A stretch of DNA of 64,000 nt, taken from assembly GCF_026262505.1 (NCBI RefSeq), contig NC_067204.1, positions 5,551,797 to 5,615,796 of the forward strand, read 5' to 3'. This stretch comes from Trichomonas vaginalis G3. Lineage: Eukaryota > Parabasalia > Trichomonadida > Trichomonadidae. A program made the translations under genes and the position numbers. The notes below the pieces were generated by a model. It searched no databases. It was not told the origin of the DNA and saw only the letters and a list, made by a program, of their open reading frames with translations. Numbering within the stretch: the stretch's first letter is position 1; each line of letters opens with the position of its first letter. Below are positions 9,265 to 19,861 of the stretch, in pieces.

Positions 9265-12200
9265 ATGAACAAAAACGGAACCGCTAAAATGAATGATAAT
9301 CAAATTAGAGCAGAAGGTAGAAGGTTATTTAAACGCTTCTATAACATTCCTGATGGTGTTAATCCTAAAACTCGTAGAAGCTATTTAAATGAAGCAATAG
9401 ATGCATATGAGGGGTTTGACATTTCATCAGAAAGTGAGAGATTAGCGAGAATGTTAAATGTTAATATTGATTTCTATTATTGTGATCCTCAACCAGAAGA
9501 CGTGGACATAAATAAGGTAGACTTTCCATTAGTGGAATCAATAATGATAGATCCAGAATTTGAAACAGTAAATATTTTATTAACACAGAGTCCATGTGGA
9601 AAACTTCACGCTGACAGAATAACAGACGTTGAAGCACTCACGGGATATAAAGTTTGCCCCTTTTGCAAAGAAGAAGTATATTCTATCCGTGATGATCCAG
9701 AAAGGAAAAACCAAAGAAGATTTTTAAAGCATTGTGAGAAATGTAAAGAAAATAATGGAAGATTAATTCAAGACGTTCAGTTGCAAAAGACCCAGCAACC
9801 ATATGCACCACATATTACGAAACAGAAGATATATCAGTGGTTATTAGCTCACAATTTGCAGAAATATTATAAACCGACAAGATATTATATTACTTTTGAC
9901 TTCGAAACATTAGAGACTAAAGAAGAATTACAACTTTCTGAGTGTGCAACTTTGAACGCTTACTTAAAACCATTCATGGTATCATCAACGGTTAAATTAA
10001 ACGATAAAACATATACGAGGAATTTTTGCTTAACTTCGAGTGATTCTTTTATTTCTGATTGGATTGAGTTTTTATTTTCAACCTGTTCATTAGTTGCTAA
10101 ATCAAATATTGAACAATACAATGAATTATTGAAGTCGCAAACGGTGGGGACTTTGTCTCATACATTAAATGAAAAACAGAAGGAAGCATTTAAAGAACTT
10201 CTAGATGAGGAATTCAATAAAGTGAATATCATAGGTTTTAATTCGGGAAAGTTTGATTTAAATTTAATTCTTCATGATTTAAACACTGTAAAGTGGAAAA
10301 TAAAATCAATGCTGGGTTCATCTTCACAATTTAAGCAAATCATTGTAAAGAAAACAAACGTTCCATATGAATTGAGATTTATTGACATCAGAAATTATAT
10401 AGCGGGTGGGACATTAGACCAATTCACTCAAGATTTCGGAAACAATAAATCACGTGTTAAATCCTTTTTCCCTTATCAATTCATCACGTGGGAGAATTAC
10501 GAAGAAGAATTATATAAAGGAACCATTCACGAAAGATTCATTTTATTCAGCATTAACCAAGAAACTATATCAGATAGTGATTATCAAATATATCTCAATG
10601 ATGCTAAAAATTTTAAGAATAGATTAGAATATTTTATTCATTATTGCAATAAAGATGTTGAAATTATGATTGACCCAATTGATAAAATTATTGAAGAAAC
10701 ATTTGTTTATAAAATTGACATGCTTCATAATCTTTCTTTATCATCGAATGCTTCAATGATTCGTTACGCTTTAGCATATAAAGACTTTAATCCTAATGAA
10801 AAATATCCTGAGGAAGAGATAGAATCAAGTTTTGAATTAACGAAAAAGTATTGGAAATATAAAATTGAATCATATAAGAAACAAGATGAAAAGCAAAAGG
10901 GATACTAAATAATGTTTCAATGGATGATTTTCAATACTATCACGATTTAATCCTTTCATCTAAATGCAAAATGTGTGGTAAAGCGTTTACATATGCAAAT
11001 AAACCAACATTGGATAGAATCGATAATGAAAAACCACATACCAAAGAAAATTGTCAGTTAATGTGTTGTTATTGCAATGTCGTAAAATCAAATAAAGATG
11101 AAGATGTTCAACGTTTAAGAATCAATTTAAGAAATTATGCATTAAAAAATAATTTACCAATGACTTTAGATTCAGTTGAAGCTTATCACATTCTCCGTAA
11201 TGGAATTACTGGTGGTTTATCAAATGTTCAACATAGAGTAAATCTTAAAGGAATCACGCACATTAATAAACTTTCATATAATCCAGAAACTAAAACTGTA
11301 TCAAATGAGGACACCACCAACATTATGACTCATTTCGTTGGTGTTGATTTAATAATTCATTATATCCTTCATCATTTTCATCTAATCCTCATGATTTCAT
11401 TCAATATACTGACCATAAAATGTATATGCCGGGAAGATTGAATGGTGTTATCATTTGTGATACAGCAACAAAGAAAGCAAAAGCATGGGAATTATTAAGA
11501 AAGAAAAATACTTTATTCGTGGCTGAAGTAAAGGGTCACATTGATGAAAAATACATTAATGATTACATAAACTTTTTACCGATAATAAGAAACTTAGATA
11601 TTATCACAGATGAAAAAACAATTGGCAGTTTTATGTATAATTACATGAAATCAAACAATCTACCAGTTGACCAGAAACAGAGAAAATTAACTCAGTTAGC
11701 ATCAACACACAACCAATATCAACCATTTTCTTCTTATTATCTTTGGTATCTAATAGACAGATTTCATTTTATCATTGATGATATTCAATCAATTTTAACA
11801 TTTACTAAAAACACTTGTTTTAATGAATTTGCGAACAATTTATGAACGAAAGACAAAAGGCTGAATTAGAAGGAAATAAAGGAAAAAGTTTATTTTGCAA
11901 GATTTCACTTAATGGATCATATGGTTACGATGCAATGAATACACAAAATTACAAAGACTAAAAATAATAATGCACAGAAGGCACGCGTTGCATGTATGTC
12001 AAATAAGTTTAAAAACATAAGAGAAATAGGTGAAGATACATATCAAGTGATGCTTAAAGATAGATTTTATAGATGTGAAACATGTTTACAAGAGGCATTC
12101 TTCACTTTAGATAATGCTAAATACTGGTATTTGGTTTTCATTTATGATTTTATGTATAAATGCATGATGTTAATCGTTTTCATTTCATTGAAGGTGATAC

Positions 12201-12632
12201 TGATTCATCTTATTGGGCAATCGCTGGCGACCAAATCTTCCTAACACTCAAGCATTTCAAGCAATTGTTACCGATAAACAATTTTATGATAAAAACATTT
12301 TCAAATTCGCACCATTTGATTTCTTCTGTTTTGATGAGAAATTTAAACCTAAATTAAAGAATAAAGCTGAAGAAAAAGCACATGAGAAGAAGTTATTGGG
12401 TTTAGCAATTGAGAAACAAGGTGATAACATGGTTGCTTTATGCCCTAAGTGTTATACATCATTCAACGGTTCAATTGATGGAAGTGATTTTAAAAAGATT
12501 GCACAAAAAATGAAAGGTGTTAGTTTACGACAAAATAAACAATTAACACCTAAAAATTATTTGGATATAATAAATGATAAAGTGATATTTGATGGTCAGA
12601 ATATTAATTTACAACTTAAAAACGGTCAATGA
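9265..12632 (+). pseudogene. polB: Family B DNA polymerase, Polinton type, with HNH-like module (MAV-B), broken
   Basis: The first 547 codons are open and carry the 3'-5' exonuclease: FDFETLE (Exo I), IGFNSGKFDLNLILHDL (Exo II) and YCNKDVEI (Exo III). The palm follows, recognisable by GGLSNVQHRVN and later by GDTDSSYWAI. Between exonuclease and palm is an HNH-type zinc module with CKMCG, TLDRIDNEKPHTKENCQLMC and CYCN. This is the protein-primed polymerase class of Polintons. Broken in about five places, so no full-length enzyme is expected. Confidence 0.85.
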
Positions 12633-12763
12633 CTCGCTTAACAATCGGTAAGACTGCATTAACAGGAGCACACACTAAGGCTGTATGTTGTGAAAATGGA
12701 TGTTGTATGCCATTTATTTTACATTAATGAGTGATTCAATATGTAAATAATGATTTTTGATTC

Positions 12764-13186
12764 TTGATCAAAGAGGTGGGCACCCTTAAACATTTATTTT
12801 ATTTTTATATAAATGGATACCATAATTTAAAAATTTTAATTGATGATTTAGTATTTAATCAAAACTTTCTTAGTTATTATGAATTAAAAGCATATCTCCA
12901 AAAACATAATAACAATATAACGGGTGATGATATGGATTATTATCCGTATTATAAAAATGAAATTTTGAAATATCATGATAAAATAATTTCTAAAATTAAA
13001 GACAAAATTAAAAATAATGAATATGCAAAGGGAAAAACTAAATCACAACTTAAACAATTGAAAGATTTCAAAAATAAAGTATTAACAGAAGAAGATATTG
13101 ATGAATTATATAATTTATATAATCCTGAGCCGCAAAAACAAGGAACAAAAACAAAAGCGCAAAACCCCAGGTCCTTCAGACCATAA
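12764..13186 (+). pseudogene. Lysine-rich protein of unknown function (MAV-B), probably broken
   Basis: A frame of about 140 codons, mostly helical and lysine-rich, with a charged coil (KGKTKSQLKQLKDFKNK) and a PEPQKQGTKTKAQ tail. It has no ATG at the expected place in frame, although a TTTTTATATAAATG start context lies nearby, so the gene is probably damaged about once. It sits between PolB and integrase on the same strand. It might be the N-terminal part of the integrase gene region, but I cannot show this. Confidence 0.35.
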
Positions 13187-13199
13187 ATGAAGCACAAGC

Positions 13200-14322
13200 T
13201 TTAATTTATGATTCATTAGTTAAACCATGTTCAGCCCGACTTTTAAATGAAGATCAACTTTTGGAATTCATCCTTCAACATAAACTCGAAGCGGGAAAGT
13301 ATATCAAACCTTTATATACAGCATATTTAAAACAAATGAATAGAATACATCCAGAATTAATGAAAGGAGGAATGAAATCCAAAATCAAAGCAGATAAAAT
13401 TAAACCACTTGCAACACCAAAACCTCCAAACAGTACCTCCTCCTCCTTCAGTTAATCCTTCATCATTCACTTTATTATATCCATTTCAAACATTAAAGAA
13501 GCAAAAAGATTTTAAAAAGGATTTCAAGATATTAAATAAACCAATTGACCCGAAAATTCAACCGTTAAAGGAAAAATTTAGTCGCCCTCATTTGCACCAT
13601 ATCCATATTCATACGAAATCGATCATTTAGAATATTCAAAAGGAAACGTTACTTATTTATTTGCCATTAACATTAACACTAGATATTTATATTGCATTCC
13701 AGTGAAAGGGAAAACAGAACAGGAAACAAGAAGAGCTATTCAATACTTACTAGATCATGAAAGAGTAGATAATATCAGGGGTGATGGTGATAAAGGATTT
13801 CAGGCAGCTATGGCTCATTATTTCCCACAAATTAATTTTTACTTTTCATCCTCTCCATATACGTTTCATAATAAAATAGTTGATGCGGTAATGAGAACTC
13901 TTAGAGATGCGTTAGGGGTTAACGGTCAGATATACTGGGATGGAAATCATGACTCCATCATACAGCAGTTAGTATATTATTACAATAATACATGGCATAG
14001 AACTATAAACATGAAACCAGTGGAAATGAAAAATGATATTTCAAAAGAATGGGAATATATTAGAAAGCAAATGGAAAGGTTGAATGATGTTAAACGTGAA
14101 CAAATTAATTCGGGGCTCATGAATTTTAAACAAGGGGATAAAGTTTTGATTCATCTCGATTATGGAAAAACTGATAAATCAATGACAAAAAGAAGACGAA
14201 GATTTGACACAATAGCTGAATTTGTTAGATATATTAACGGCAATGTATTAGTTGAAGTTGACAATAAATTAATAGAAATTCCGATTTATTTTATTACTCC
14301 ATTATATTTAAATAATATTTAA
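13200..14322 (+). pseudogene. Maverick integrase (MAV-B), broken
   Basis: The last 206 codons (13702-14322) are open: VDNIRGDGDKGFQAAM around the second catalytic Asp, SSPYTFHNKIVDAVMRTL in place of the usual Glu region, WHRTINMKPVEM typical of rve integrases, then a basic beta-rich C-terminal domain (KQGDKVLIHL, KRRRRFDTI, EIPIYFITPLYL). Upstream pieces show the zinc-binding/helical N-terminal half and the first catalytic Asp strand. About three breaks in all. Confidence 0.75.
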
Positions 14323-14342
14323 TTTTTTTTATTTCGTAAGAA

Positions 14343-14615
14343 ATGAATGACAATGAAGCTGCTAAGAGTCTAGATGATGAATATAAAAAGAAACTAAACA
14401 AAATTAAATCAAAAATATGCTATTGCAAAAAGAAGCAGCAATGTGGTGGGGCTGAAAACGATAAAGAGAGGAAAGAAATAATCGAAAAATTAGAAACTTA
14501 TCGTTCAATCCTTAAACTGAGTGAAGCAAAAATAAAAGAATTTAATAGAATAAATAAATTGATTGGAAGAGATGAATTTAATAAAGATGAATTTTTAAAC
14601 TCAATCCAAATTTAA
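14343..14615 (+). CDS. Small Maverick coiled-coil protein (90 aa)
   Basis: Open frame, 20 bases after the integrase stop. Highly charged and helical, with a CYCKKKQQC cysteine cluster near residue 25 and a coiled-coil-like second half (KEIIEKLETYRSILKLSEAKIKEF). No membrane segment. It may be a DNA-binding or regulatory protein; I do not recognise it. Confidence 0.55.
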   Translation: MNDNEAAKSLDDEYKKKLNKIKSKICYCKKKQQCGGAENDKERKEIIEKLETYRSILKLSEAKIKEFNRINKLIGRDEFNKDEFLNSIQI

Positions 14616-14625
14616 TTTTTATTCC

Positions 14626-14736
14626 TCATCTTCTCAGTTTTCGTGGTTTGTTGTTTTTAATTTGTTCTTGCATCATTTTTATCATTTCCTCCCTTGTTAT
14701 GATTCGTGGTAAATTTTGAGCTTGTGGGGTATTCAT
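14626..14736 (-). CDS. Micro-ORF, 36 aa basic peptide
   Basis: A 36-codon frame on the minus strand converging on the previous gene. It starts in the context TTTTATATAAATG, the same as the PrimPol-helicase and other MAV-B genes, which is why I keep it despite its length. The peptide is polar and ends in a basic tail (KPRKLRR). Function unknown; it could be chance. Confidence 0.35.
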   Translation of the reverse strand: MNTPQAQNLPRIITREEMIKMMQEQIKNNKPRKLRR

Positions 14737-14799
14737 TTATATAAAAATAAAATTTTGTTATCAGTTATTTTATCGTTAATGTTTTCAGGTTATTCATTT

Positions 14800-15078
14800 A
14801 TTAATTATTTTTGAATAACTGATGAGGTCACCGGGTCACCAGGTCACCAGGTTACATTAACTTTTCTGAAAAAATGAGACAACATGACATTTTGACAACA
14901 ACATAGGGAGATGTACTTATGAAGCATTATTGAAGAACCTGAAAACATTAATGAGGAAGGTATTTATTAATTATTTTTGAATAACTGAAGGGGTCACCGG
15001 GTCACCAGGTCACCAGGTTACATTAACTTTTCTGAAAAAATGAGACAACATGACATTTTGACAACAACATAGGGAGAT
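14800..15078. repeat. Left iteron array beside the PrimPol-helicase gene (two 113-bp copies)
   Basis: Two direct copies, 14800-14912 and 14966-15078, nearly identical. Each has three GGTCACC words (GGTCACCGGGTCACCAGGTC and on) followed by GGTTAC and a shared tail through ctgaaaaaatgagacaacatgac to agggagat. Between them lies a 53-bp spacer (cattattgaagaacct and on) that recurs in the same orientation at 17591-17653. GGTCACC/GGTGACC is self-complementary at its ends, so the array can form hairpins. Confidence 0.85.
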
Positions 15079-15106
15079 TAATGCAAAAATAAATTCAAAT
15101 CATACT

Positions 15107-17419
15107 TTATAAAGCATCATTTACAGGTATTTCATCGTCAGTAAATGAATCCTCATTATCGTTTGGTTCAACCTGTTTATATAATCCTTTCATTTCTTCT
15201 TTCAAAACATAATACCATGTCTGTTTACCATCTATTTTTCTTTGTTTCCTATCACATTTATCCTTAATACTCATTTGGAAATTCTTGTCTTTCATGTCTG
15301 ATGGTTTGCAGAATAGCGCATTTTTACACTTCATACCTGCACACAATTCATCATAATGTGTATTTATCCATACATCTAAAGGATTTGTTGATAATTCAAT
15401 TAAATCTTGTTTGGCTTCAGTCATCGGTATGATTCGTACATTAAATGATGAAAGGTCGTAATTGATAAAATACGTCAGTAAATTATCATAAAATTCCTTA
15501 GTGCATGAATTCATCAAATTCTTGAAATAATCAAATTGACCCTTAAATTTACCATTAACTCTTAAAACTACATATCTTCTGTCTCCAACTTCAATTTTGA
15601 CAGGGTAAACGTTGTTAGTTATGAAAATGAAATTGGCAACGTTTTGTGCTGTTCTTCTGGGTTGATTCTTTTCATTAATTCTAATCTCATTATCCGTAAT
15701 AATTGATTTCAAAGCGTTGAAGTTTGCGAGTCTGTCTTCACCTACATTCTTGAGTTCATTAAGTACAAGAAACATTTTATTCTCAACTACTGAATTGAAA
15801 TTACCCGTTAGCTCACCTATTTCGGTAATGTTTTTGCATGAATAACCAGCGAGAAGTTCAGAAATAATGTCAGTGAATCTGTTTTTACCTATTCCCTGAA
15901 GTCCTTTCAAAATAATTGCTGTTTCATTCTTGATTCCAGGATGTTGAATCATTGATGCAATCCAGCCGAGTAGGTATTTATACACTTCATCGTTATTATC
16001 ACAAACGGCTTCTTTAATGAAATTCATAAACATCTCAATTTTTGAGTAATCAGGCTTTTCGAGAATGTTGTATTTATAACCTTGAAACGTTGAGAAAACA
16101 TCGGGGGAATTAGATTTAAAGCAAACACCCTTAACGGTTAATGAAGACAATTGATTTAGTAGTAAATCCCATGCTGTTATGGTTTTACCTTCTTCTTTAA
16201 ATAATTTAATCATTTTGAGTGACTCTTTCATGTTTGATTGAAGAACGAATGATATTTGATTCATTTTGTGGTGTATGTTGTAATCTTTCTGAATGAAGTA
16301 TTTGTTTCCACAATCTACAAAACGGATTACACGTGATAAATCCTCAATTACTTCAGAACTGTTTTTATACTGATGATTTTCAGCCTTGCGTCTAATATCT
16401 GTTATCAAAAACGAGTCATCAAGTTTGATGTCAAATGTTATTTTTGGCTTACGTAATAAAGGCAAAACATATTCATCATAATATTCCTTTTGATATAGTT
16501 TTAGAATCTTCACCAAAACAAATGGAGAAGTCATTAAATGTGCATATCTATTACGTGCTTTTTCAAAATTACTTTTTGCATTTTCTGTTAAACTGCAGAA
16601 GTTATAAACGTTATCGTATGCTTCATTAATCAAATGATTGGGTAACGAATTAATAGCTTGAAACAGTGTGAATAATGTTATTTCTTTTTCTAAATTCATC
16701 TTTCCACCGTCATTATGTACTTCAAAATCACAGATGCCATCAACTATGCTCTGGGCAAGTTTATCGTCAATGTTTACATCTTTGTTTTCATTCATTATAC
16801 TCTTTATTTCTTCATTCTTCTGTTCAACTCTTACCTTAATATTCAAATCATTTAATATATCATTCACTGTTCTAGTTAATGTTGAATCATAACTTCCACG
16901 AATGAATGAGTATGTACTGATTGGTTCTGTTGCATTCTTGCGAACTCTTGAATCAGCCATAACTACTAAAGAACGCTTTGAATCATCAATAGAAGTCATG
17001 ATATCAATATCATAATCATTGCAGGAATAACATTTAATCATTCTGTTCGAAACTGCATAGAAGAAATTAGTGTTGCAATAAATGTGAAGACCTCCTGAAG
17101 CGGTTTTAACGATAACATCCTTATCCGAAAGTTTTGATAAAATATCTTTTCGAACTGTTTCTTTAAGTTCATCATTGTATGATTTATTGATATCAACATC
17201 TATAATCGTTAAATTTGAAATTTTATTTACTAATAAAGCCATACCAGTTTTCCTTCCTCTTCCTCCATCATGTTTGAGGTAGTTATGTAAATCAATCATG
17301 TTTTCACCAATTCTTTCATTGAGGGTTTTAGTTTCTGTCATAACTAATTCCTCAACTAATGAATCAATAACTTTTTCATCAGAAACGATAAAGTTGCTGC
17401 TGTCGTTTGTTGCTGTCAT
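15107..17419 (-). CDS. PrimPol (AEP) primase fused to SF3 (D5-like) helicase
   Basis: 770 aa, open throughout. The N-terminal region (about 45-190) has archaeo-eukaryotic primase signatures: LTIIDVDIN (motif I, D-x-D) and VKTASGGLHIYC (motif II). A linker follows, then the D5-type and SF3 helicase domain from about residue 440: Walker A GLQGIGKNRF, a Walker B-like strand MFLVLNEL (Asn in place of the usual acid, seen also in the MAV-C enzyme), and motif C NFIFITNN with a downstream Arg finger region GDRRYVV. It would unwind and prime replication of the element. The start is chosen at the TATATAAATG context. It is flanked on both sides by inverted iteron arrays, as if carried as a unit. Confidence 0.85.
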   Translation of the reverse strand: MTATNDSSNFIVSDEKVIDSLVEELVMTETKTLNERIGENMIDLHNYLKHDGGRGRKTGMALLVNKISNLTIIDVDINKSYNDELKETVRKDILSKLSDKDVIVKTASGGLHIYCNTNFFYAVSNRMIKCYSCNDYDIDIMTSIDDSKRSLVVMADSRVRKNATEPISTYSFIRGSYDSTLTRTVNDILNDLNIKVRVEQKNEEIKSIMNENKDVNIDDKLAQSIVDGICDFEVHNDGGKMNLEKEITLFTLFQAINSLPNHLINEAYDNVYNFCSLTENAKSNFEKARNRYAHLMTSPFVLVKILKLYQKEYYDEYVLPLLRKPKITFDIKLDDSFLITDIRRKAENHQYKNSSEVIEDLSRVIRFVDCGNKYFIQKDYNIHHKMNQISFVLQSNMKESLKMIKLFKEEGKTITAWDLLLNQLSSLTVKGVCFKSNSPDVFSTFQGYKYNILEKPDYSKIEMFMNFIKEAVCDNNDEVYKYLLGWIASMIQHPGIKNETAIILKGLQGIGKNRFTDIISELLAGYSCKNITEIGELTGNFNSVVENKMFLVLNELKNVGEDRLANFNALKSIITDNEIRINEKNQPRRTAQNVANFIFITNNVYPVKIEVGDRRYVVLRVNGKFKGQFDYFKNLMNSCTKEFYDNLLTYFINYDLSSFNVRIIPMTEAKQDLIELSTNPLDVWINTHYDELCAGMKCKNALFCKPSDMKDKNFQMSIKDKCDRKQRKIDGKQTWYYVLKEEMKGLYKQVEPNDNEDSFTDDEIPVNDAL

Positions 17420-17451
17420 TTATATAGGAATAAAAAAATAAAAATAATTTT

Positions 17452-17469
17452 AAAACTAACTTTATTTTT
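17452..17469 (-). promoter_or_regulatory. Shared upstream motif of the PrimPol-helicase gene
   Basis: AAAACTAACTTTATTTTT on the plus strand (AAAAATAAAGTTAGTTTT in the sense of the gene), 33 bases before the start codon. The identical 18 bp occurs in MAV-C upstream of the KilA-N gene (42638), the GIY-YIG gene (45406) and a gene remnant (41463). Promoter role inferred from position. Confidence 0.55.
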
Positions 17470-17493
17470 GGACTGCATTATATTTCCGGCACT

Positions 17494-17728
17494 GTTGTCA
17501 AAATGTCATGTTGTCTCATTTTTTCAGAAAAGTTAATGTAACCTGGTGACCTGGTGACCCGGTGACCCCTTCAGTTATTCAAAAATAATTCATTATTGAA
17601 GAACCTGAAAACATTAATGAGGAAGGTACTTATGAAGCATTATTGAAGAACCTATGTTGTTGTCAAAATGTCATGTTGTCTCATTTTTTCAGAAAAGTTA
17701 ATGTAACCTGGTGACCTGGTGACCCGGT
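17494..17728. repeat. Right iteron array, inverted relative to the left
   Basis: Two copies (17494-17590 and 17654-17728) of the unit found at 14800-15078, in reverse orientation, with GGTGACC words; the second is shortened and ends after gacccggt. The spacer between them keeps the same orientation as the left spacer. Together with the left array this brackets the primase-helicase gene. Confidence 0.85.
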
Positions 17729-17755
17729 AGCAGTGAAATAAAATTTTGTTATCAG

Positions 17756-17938
17756 TTATTTTATCATCATTTTATTAAGTTCATCTTTAGTTAATAATTT
17801 GAATGGATTCGCTAATGTTCCACCTTGAGTCACAACACTTGCCCCGGCTAATTGTGAAGAACCTGGGATAAGTACTCCATGAAATGATTTCATTGGTATC
17901 ATTAATTTAGAAATAGTTGGCTTAATTAATTTTGTCAT
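17756..17938 (-). CDS. Small Maverick protein (60 aa)
   Basis: Open frame starting in a CATAAATG context. Glycine and valine-rich middle (HGVLIPGSSQLAGASVV) with a lysine-rich C-terminus. Lies between the right iteron array and the hairpin that follows the fibre gene. No family recognised. Confidence 0.45.
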   Translation of the reverse strand: MTKLIKPTISKLMIPMKSFHGVLIPGSSQLAGASVVTQGGTLANPFKLLTKDELNKMMIK

Positions 17939-17978
17939 TTATGATAAAAATAAAATGTTAAATTATGCCGTTCACTCT

Positions 17979-18010
17979 TTTAGAGCTCAGGACTTTCAGT
18001 CCGTTCTAAA
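17979..18010. terminator. Hairpin after the fibre gene
   Basis: TTTTAGA ... GGACTTTCAGTCC ... TCTAAA forms a stem with an inner 5-bp perfect arm and 3-base loop, lying just past the fibre stop codon. A 3' end signal is plausible; inferred. Confidence 0.35.
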
Positions 18011-18034
18011 GTTTGTTTCACAAACATTGAGCGT

Positions 18035-19837
18035 TCATTGAACTCTATACCATGCGTAAACTGTCATGTAAGGTGGCATGTATTCTTTACCTTGTCCCGT
18101 TGTTTGTGTATATCCTGAAACGAAATGTGTATGGTTTCCTTCTCCCTGAGTGTCACTCCAGTAACAATTTATAGCAAACATAACGTCGTCTTTAACATCA
18201 TATCCTTTACCTTTTGTCATTCCTGACCAATCCCAATATCTATGCTTATGCCAACCTGCCTGAGATGTACTTAAATCTATGTAGTGACTGTGTGCAGGTA
18301 AATTTTCACCTGAAATTGTTTTACTTCCACCTGTTTCCTTTGAAGAGTTAGCACAATACAAAAACCTGTCGACTATTTGTTCCCATGCACCAACACCAAA
18401 CATTACTTGAGGACCTCTTGCTTCCATAGATGTATAAATAGAACCTACTGGGTTCATTAAATCAAACATATGAGATAATATAGGATTGTCTCTTTTGAAC
18501 TTAAAATATAGTGCAACTATTTCAGGTTTCTTCTGGTTTGTGTCAGAATATTTTTTATAATATAATCTTATGTTTTCAGGGTAGGTAAAATCTTGACTAT
18601 AATATTTATTTCTGTCATCTGTATAATAATATACTATTCTCGTTTTTTCTATTGCATTATATCTTTTATATCTATAATAATCTAAATATAATGTTAGCTT
18701 TTGTTCATCTACATGTGGTGTTCTGTCGTCATCTCCATAGTCATAATAATATGGTGCTGGAGCTGGGTCAGGTAATGTCATATCTACCATTTCATAAACT
18801 CTTAAATATTTCTTTTGTTCGTCTTCATATAAGTTTAAGTAGCAGTTGTTGTCTAATGGAACTTTAACTTGTGTTCCATCATTCTTTTTATAGCTTACAT
18901 ACATTTCATTGTTATTTTTCGGAATGAGTTTACACCGTGTACCATTTTTTAAGGAGTGTACAAACTGCCATCTAAAATATTTATTTTCTTCACGGACAGA
19001 AAAGTCACCAACAATAGTTTCAATATTTTTTGTTGTTCCTATCAAACTTTGGTATATTTCGTTAACATATGTTTTATCTGCCTTCTTATTTAACTCATCG
19101 TTAACATATGTTTTATCCGCTTTAAGGTCTAAACATCCCGAAACCCATTTTGTATCAGCTTTATTTTTAAAAGTCTCCAATGTCCATTCATGATTCCATT
19201 CAACCTTTTCTTTAATTTCATTATCTTTTTCATCAGCATAAACCAAATTTGCCTTCTTATTTAACTCATCGTTAACATAAGTTTTATCTGCTTTAAGGTC
19301 TAAACATCCTGAAACCCATCCTGTATCAGCTTTAGTTTTAAAAATCTTCGATGTCCATTCATGATTCCATTCAACCTTTTCTTTAATTTCATTATCTTTT
19401 TCATTAACATATTCCTTATCTGCTTTCTTCATTAATTCACTAGCCACTTGTTCCTTATCTGCTTTCTTCATTATGTCATTAAGGAAACCTTTTATGAATT
19501 CCTCATTTAAATTAAATCTTCCAATCTTCAAAACTTTAGGAAATGCATTTAATGCGTAATATCTTTGTTCTTCTGGTGGAATTGATGTTATATCATCCGT
19601 TATCCCTTTAATTTTTGAATTCATAAATAAAATTTCTTTTATATTTGATATCACTGCACCACCTTTGCAAACGAATTCGAAATGGTCATTTTTCAATACT
19701 ATCTCCAAATCTCCATATTTCAACCTTTGCGTTTGTTCTGCCGTCTTTGAATTATATGCATATATGGCGTATGTAATGGTTTGAAGGACCTGGGCGCTTT
19801 GCACCTTAAGTTGTTGTGGTTGCTGTTGTTTAATCAT
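18035..19837 (-). CDS. Tail-fibre-like virion protein with tail-collar tip (MAV-B)
   Basis: 600 aa, open. The shaft (about residues 125-275) is built of repeats: two long copies of a module with EKDNEIKEKVEWNHEWT and TKADT-WVSGCLDLKADK, and shorter KADKTYVNDELNKKA units typical of trimeric phage fibres. The last 140 residues form the tail-collar tip: NPVGSIYTSM, GAWEQIVDRFLYCANSS, ENLPAHSHYIDL, WHKHRYW, GNHTHFVSG and a final MPPYMTVYAWYRVQ. The His-x-His pairs match metal-binding positions in T4 gp37/gp12-like tips. It probably acts as the receptor-binding spike of the virion. Start in a TTAATAAATG-type context. Confidence 0.8.
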   Translation of the reverse strand: MIKQQQPQQLKVQSAQVLQTITYAIYAYNSKTAEQTQRLKYGDLEIVLKNDHFEFVCKGGAVISNIKEILFMNSKIKGITDDITSIPPEEQRYYALNAFPKVLKIGRFNLNEEFIKGFLNDIMKKADKEQVASELMKKADKEYVNEKDNEIKEKVEWNHEWTSKIFKTKADTGWVSGCLDLKADKTYVNDELNKKANLVYADEKDNEIKEKVEWNHEWTLETFKNKADTKWVSGCLDLKADKTYVNDELNKKADKTYVNEIYQSLIGTTKNIETIVGDFSVREENKYFRWQFVHSLKNGTRCKLIPKNNNEMYVSYKKNDGTQVKVPLDNNCYLNLYEDEQKKYLRVYEMVDMTLPDPAPAPYYYDYGDDDRTPHVDEQKLTLYLDYYRYKRYNAIEKTRIVYYYTDDRNKYYSQDFTYPENIRLYYKKYSDTNQKKPEIVALYFKFKRDNPILSHMFDLMNPVGSIYTSMEARGPQVMFGVGAWEQIVDRFLYCANSSKETGGSKTISGENLPAHSHYIDLSTSQAGWHKHRYWDWSGMTKGKGYDVKDDVMFAINCYWSDTQGEGNHTHFVSGYTQTTGQGKEYMPPYMTVYAWYRVQ

Positions 19838-19861
19838 TTATTACGATTTAAAAATAAATAT

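Noticed and set aside
14800-17728. Inverted arrays as terminal repeats of a separate DNA transposon
   Set aside because: The spacers are in direct orientation, the outer ends do not match, and no transposase lies between; a replicon or cassette module fits better.
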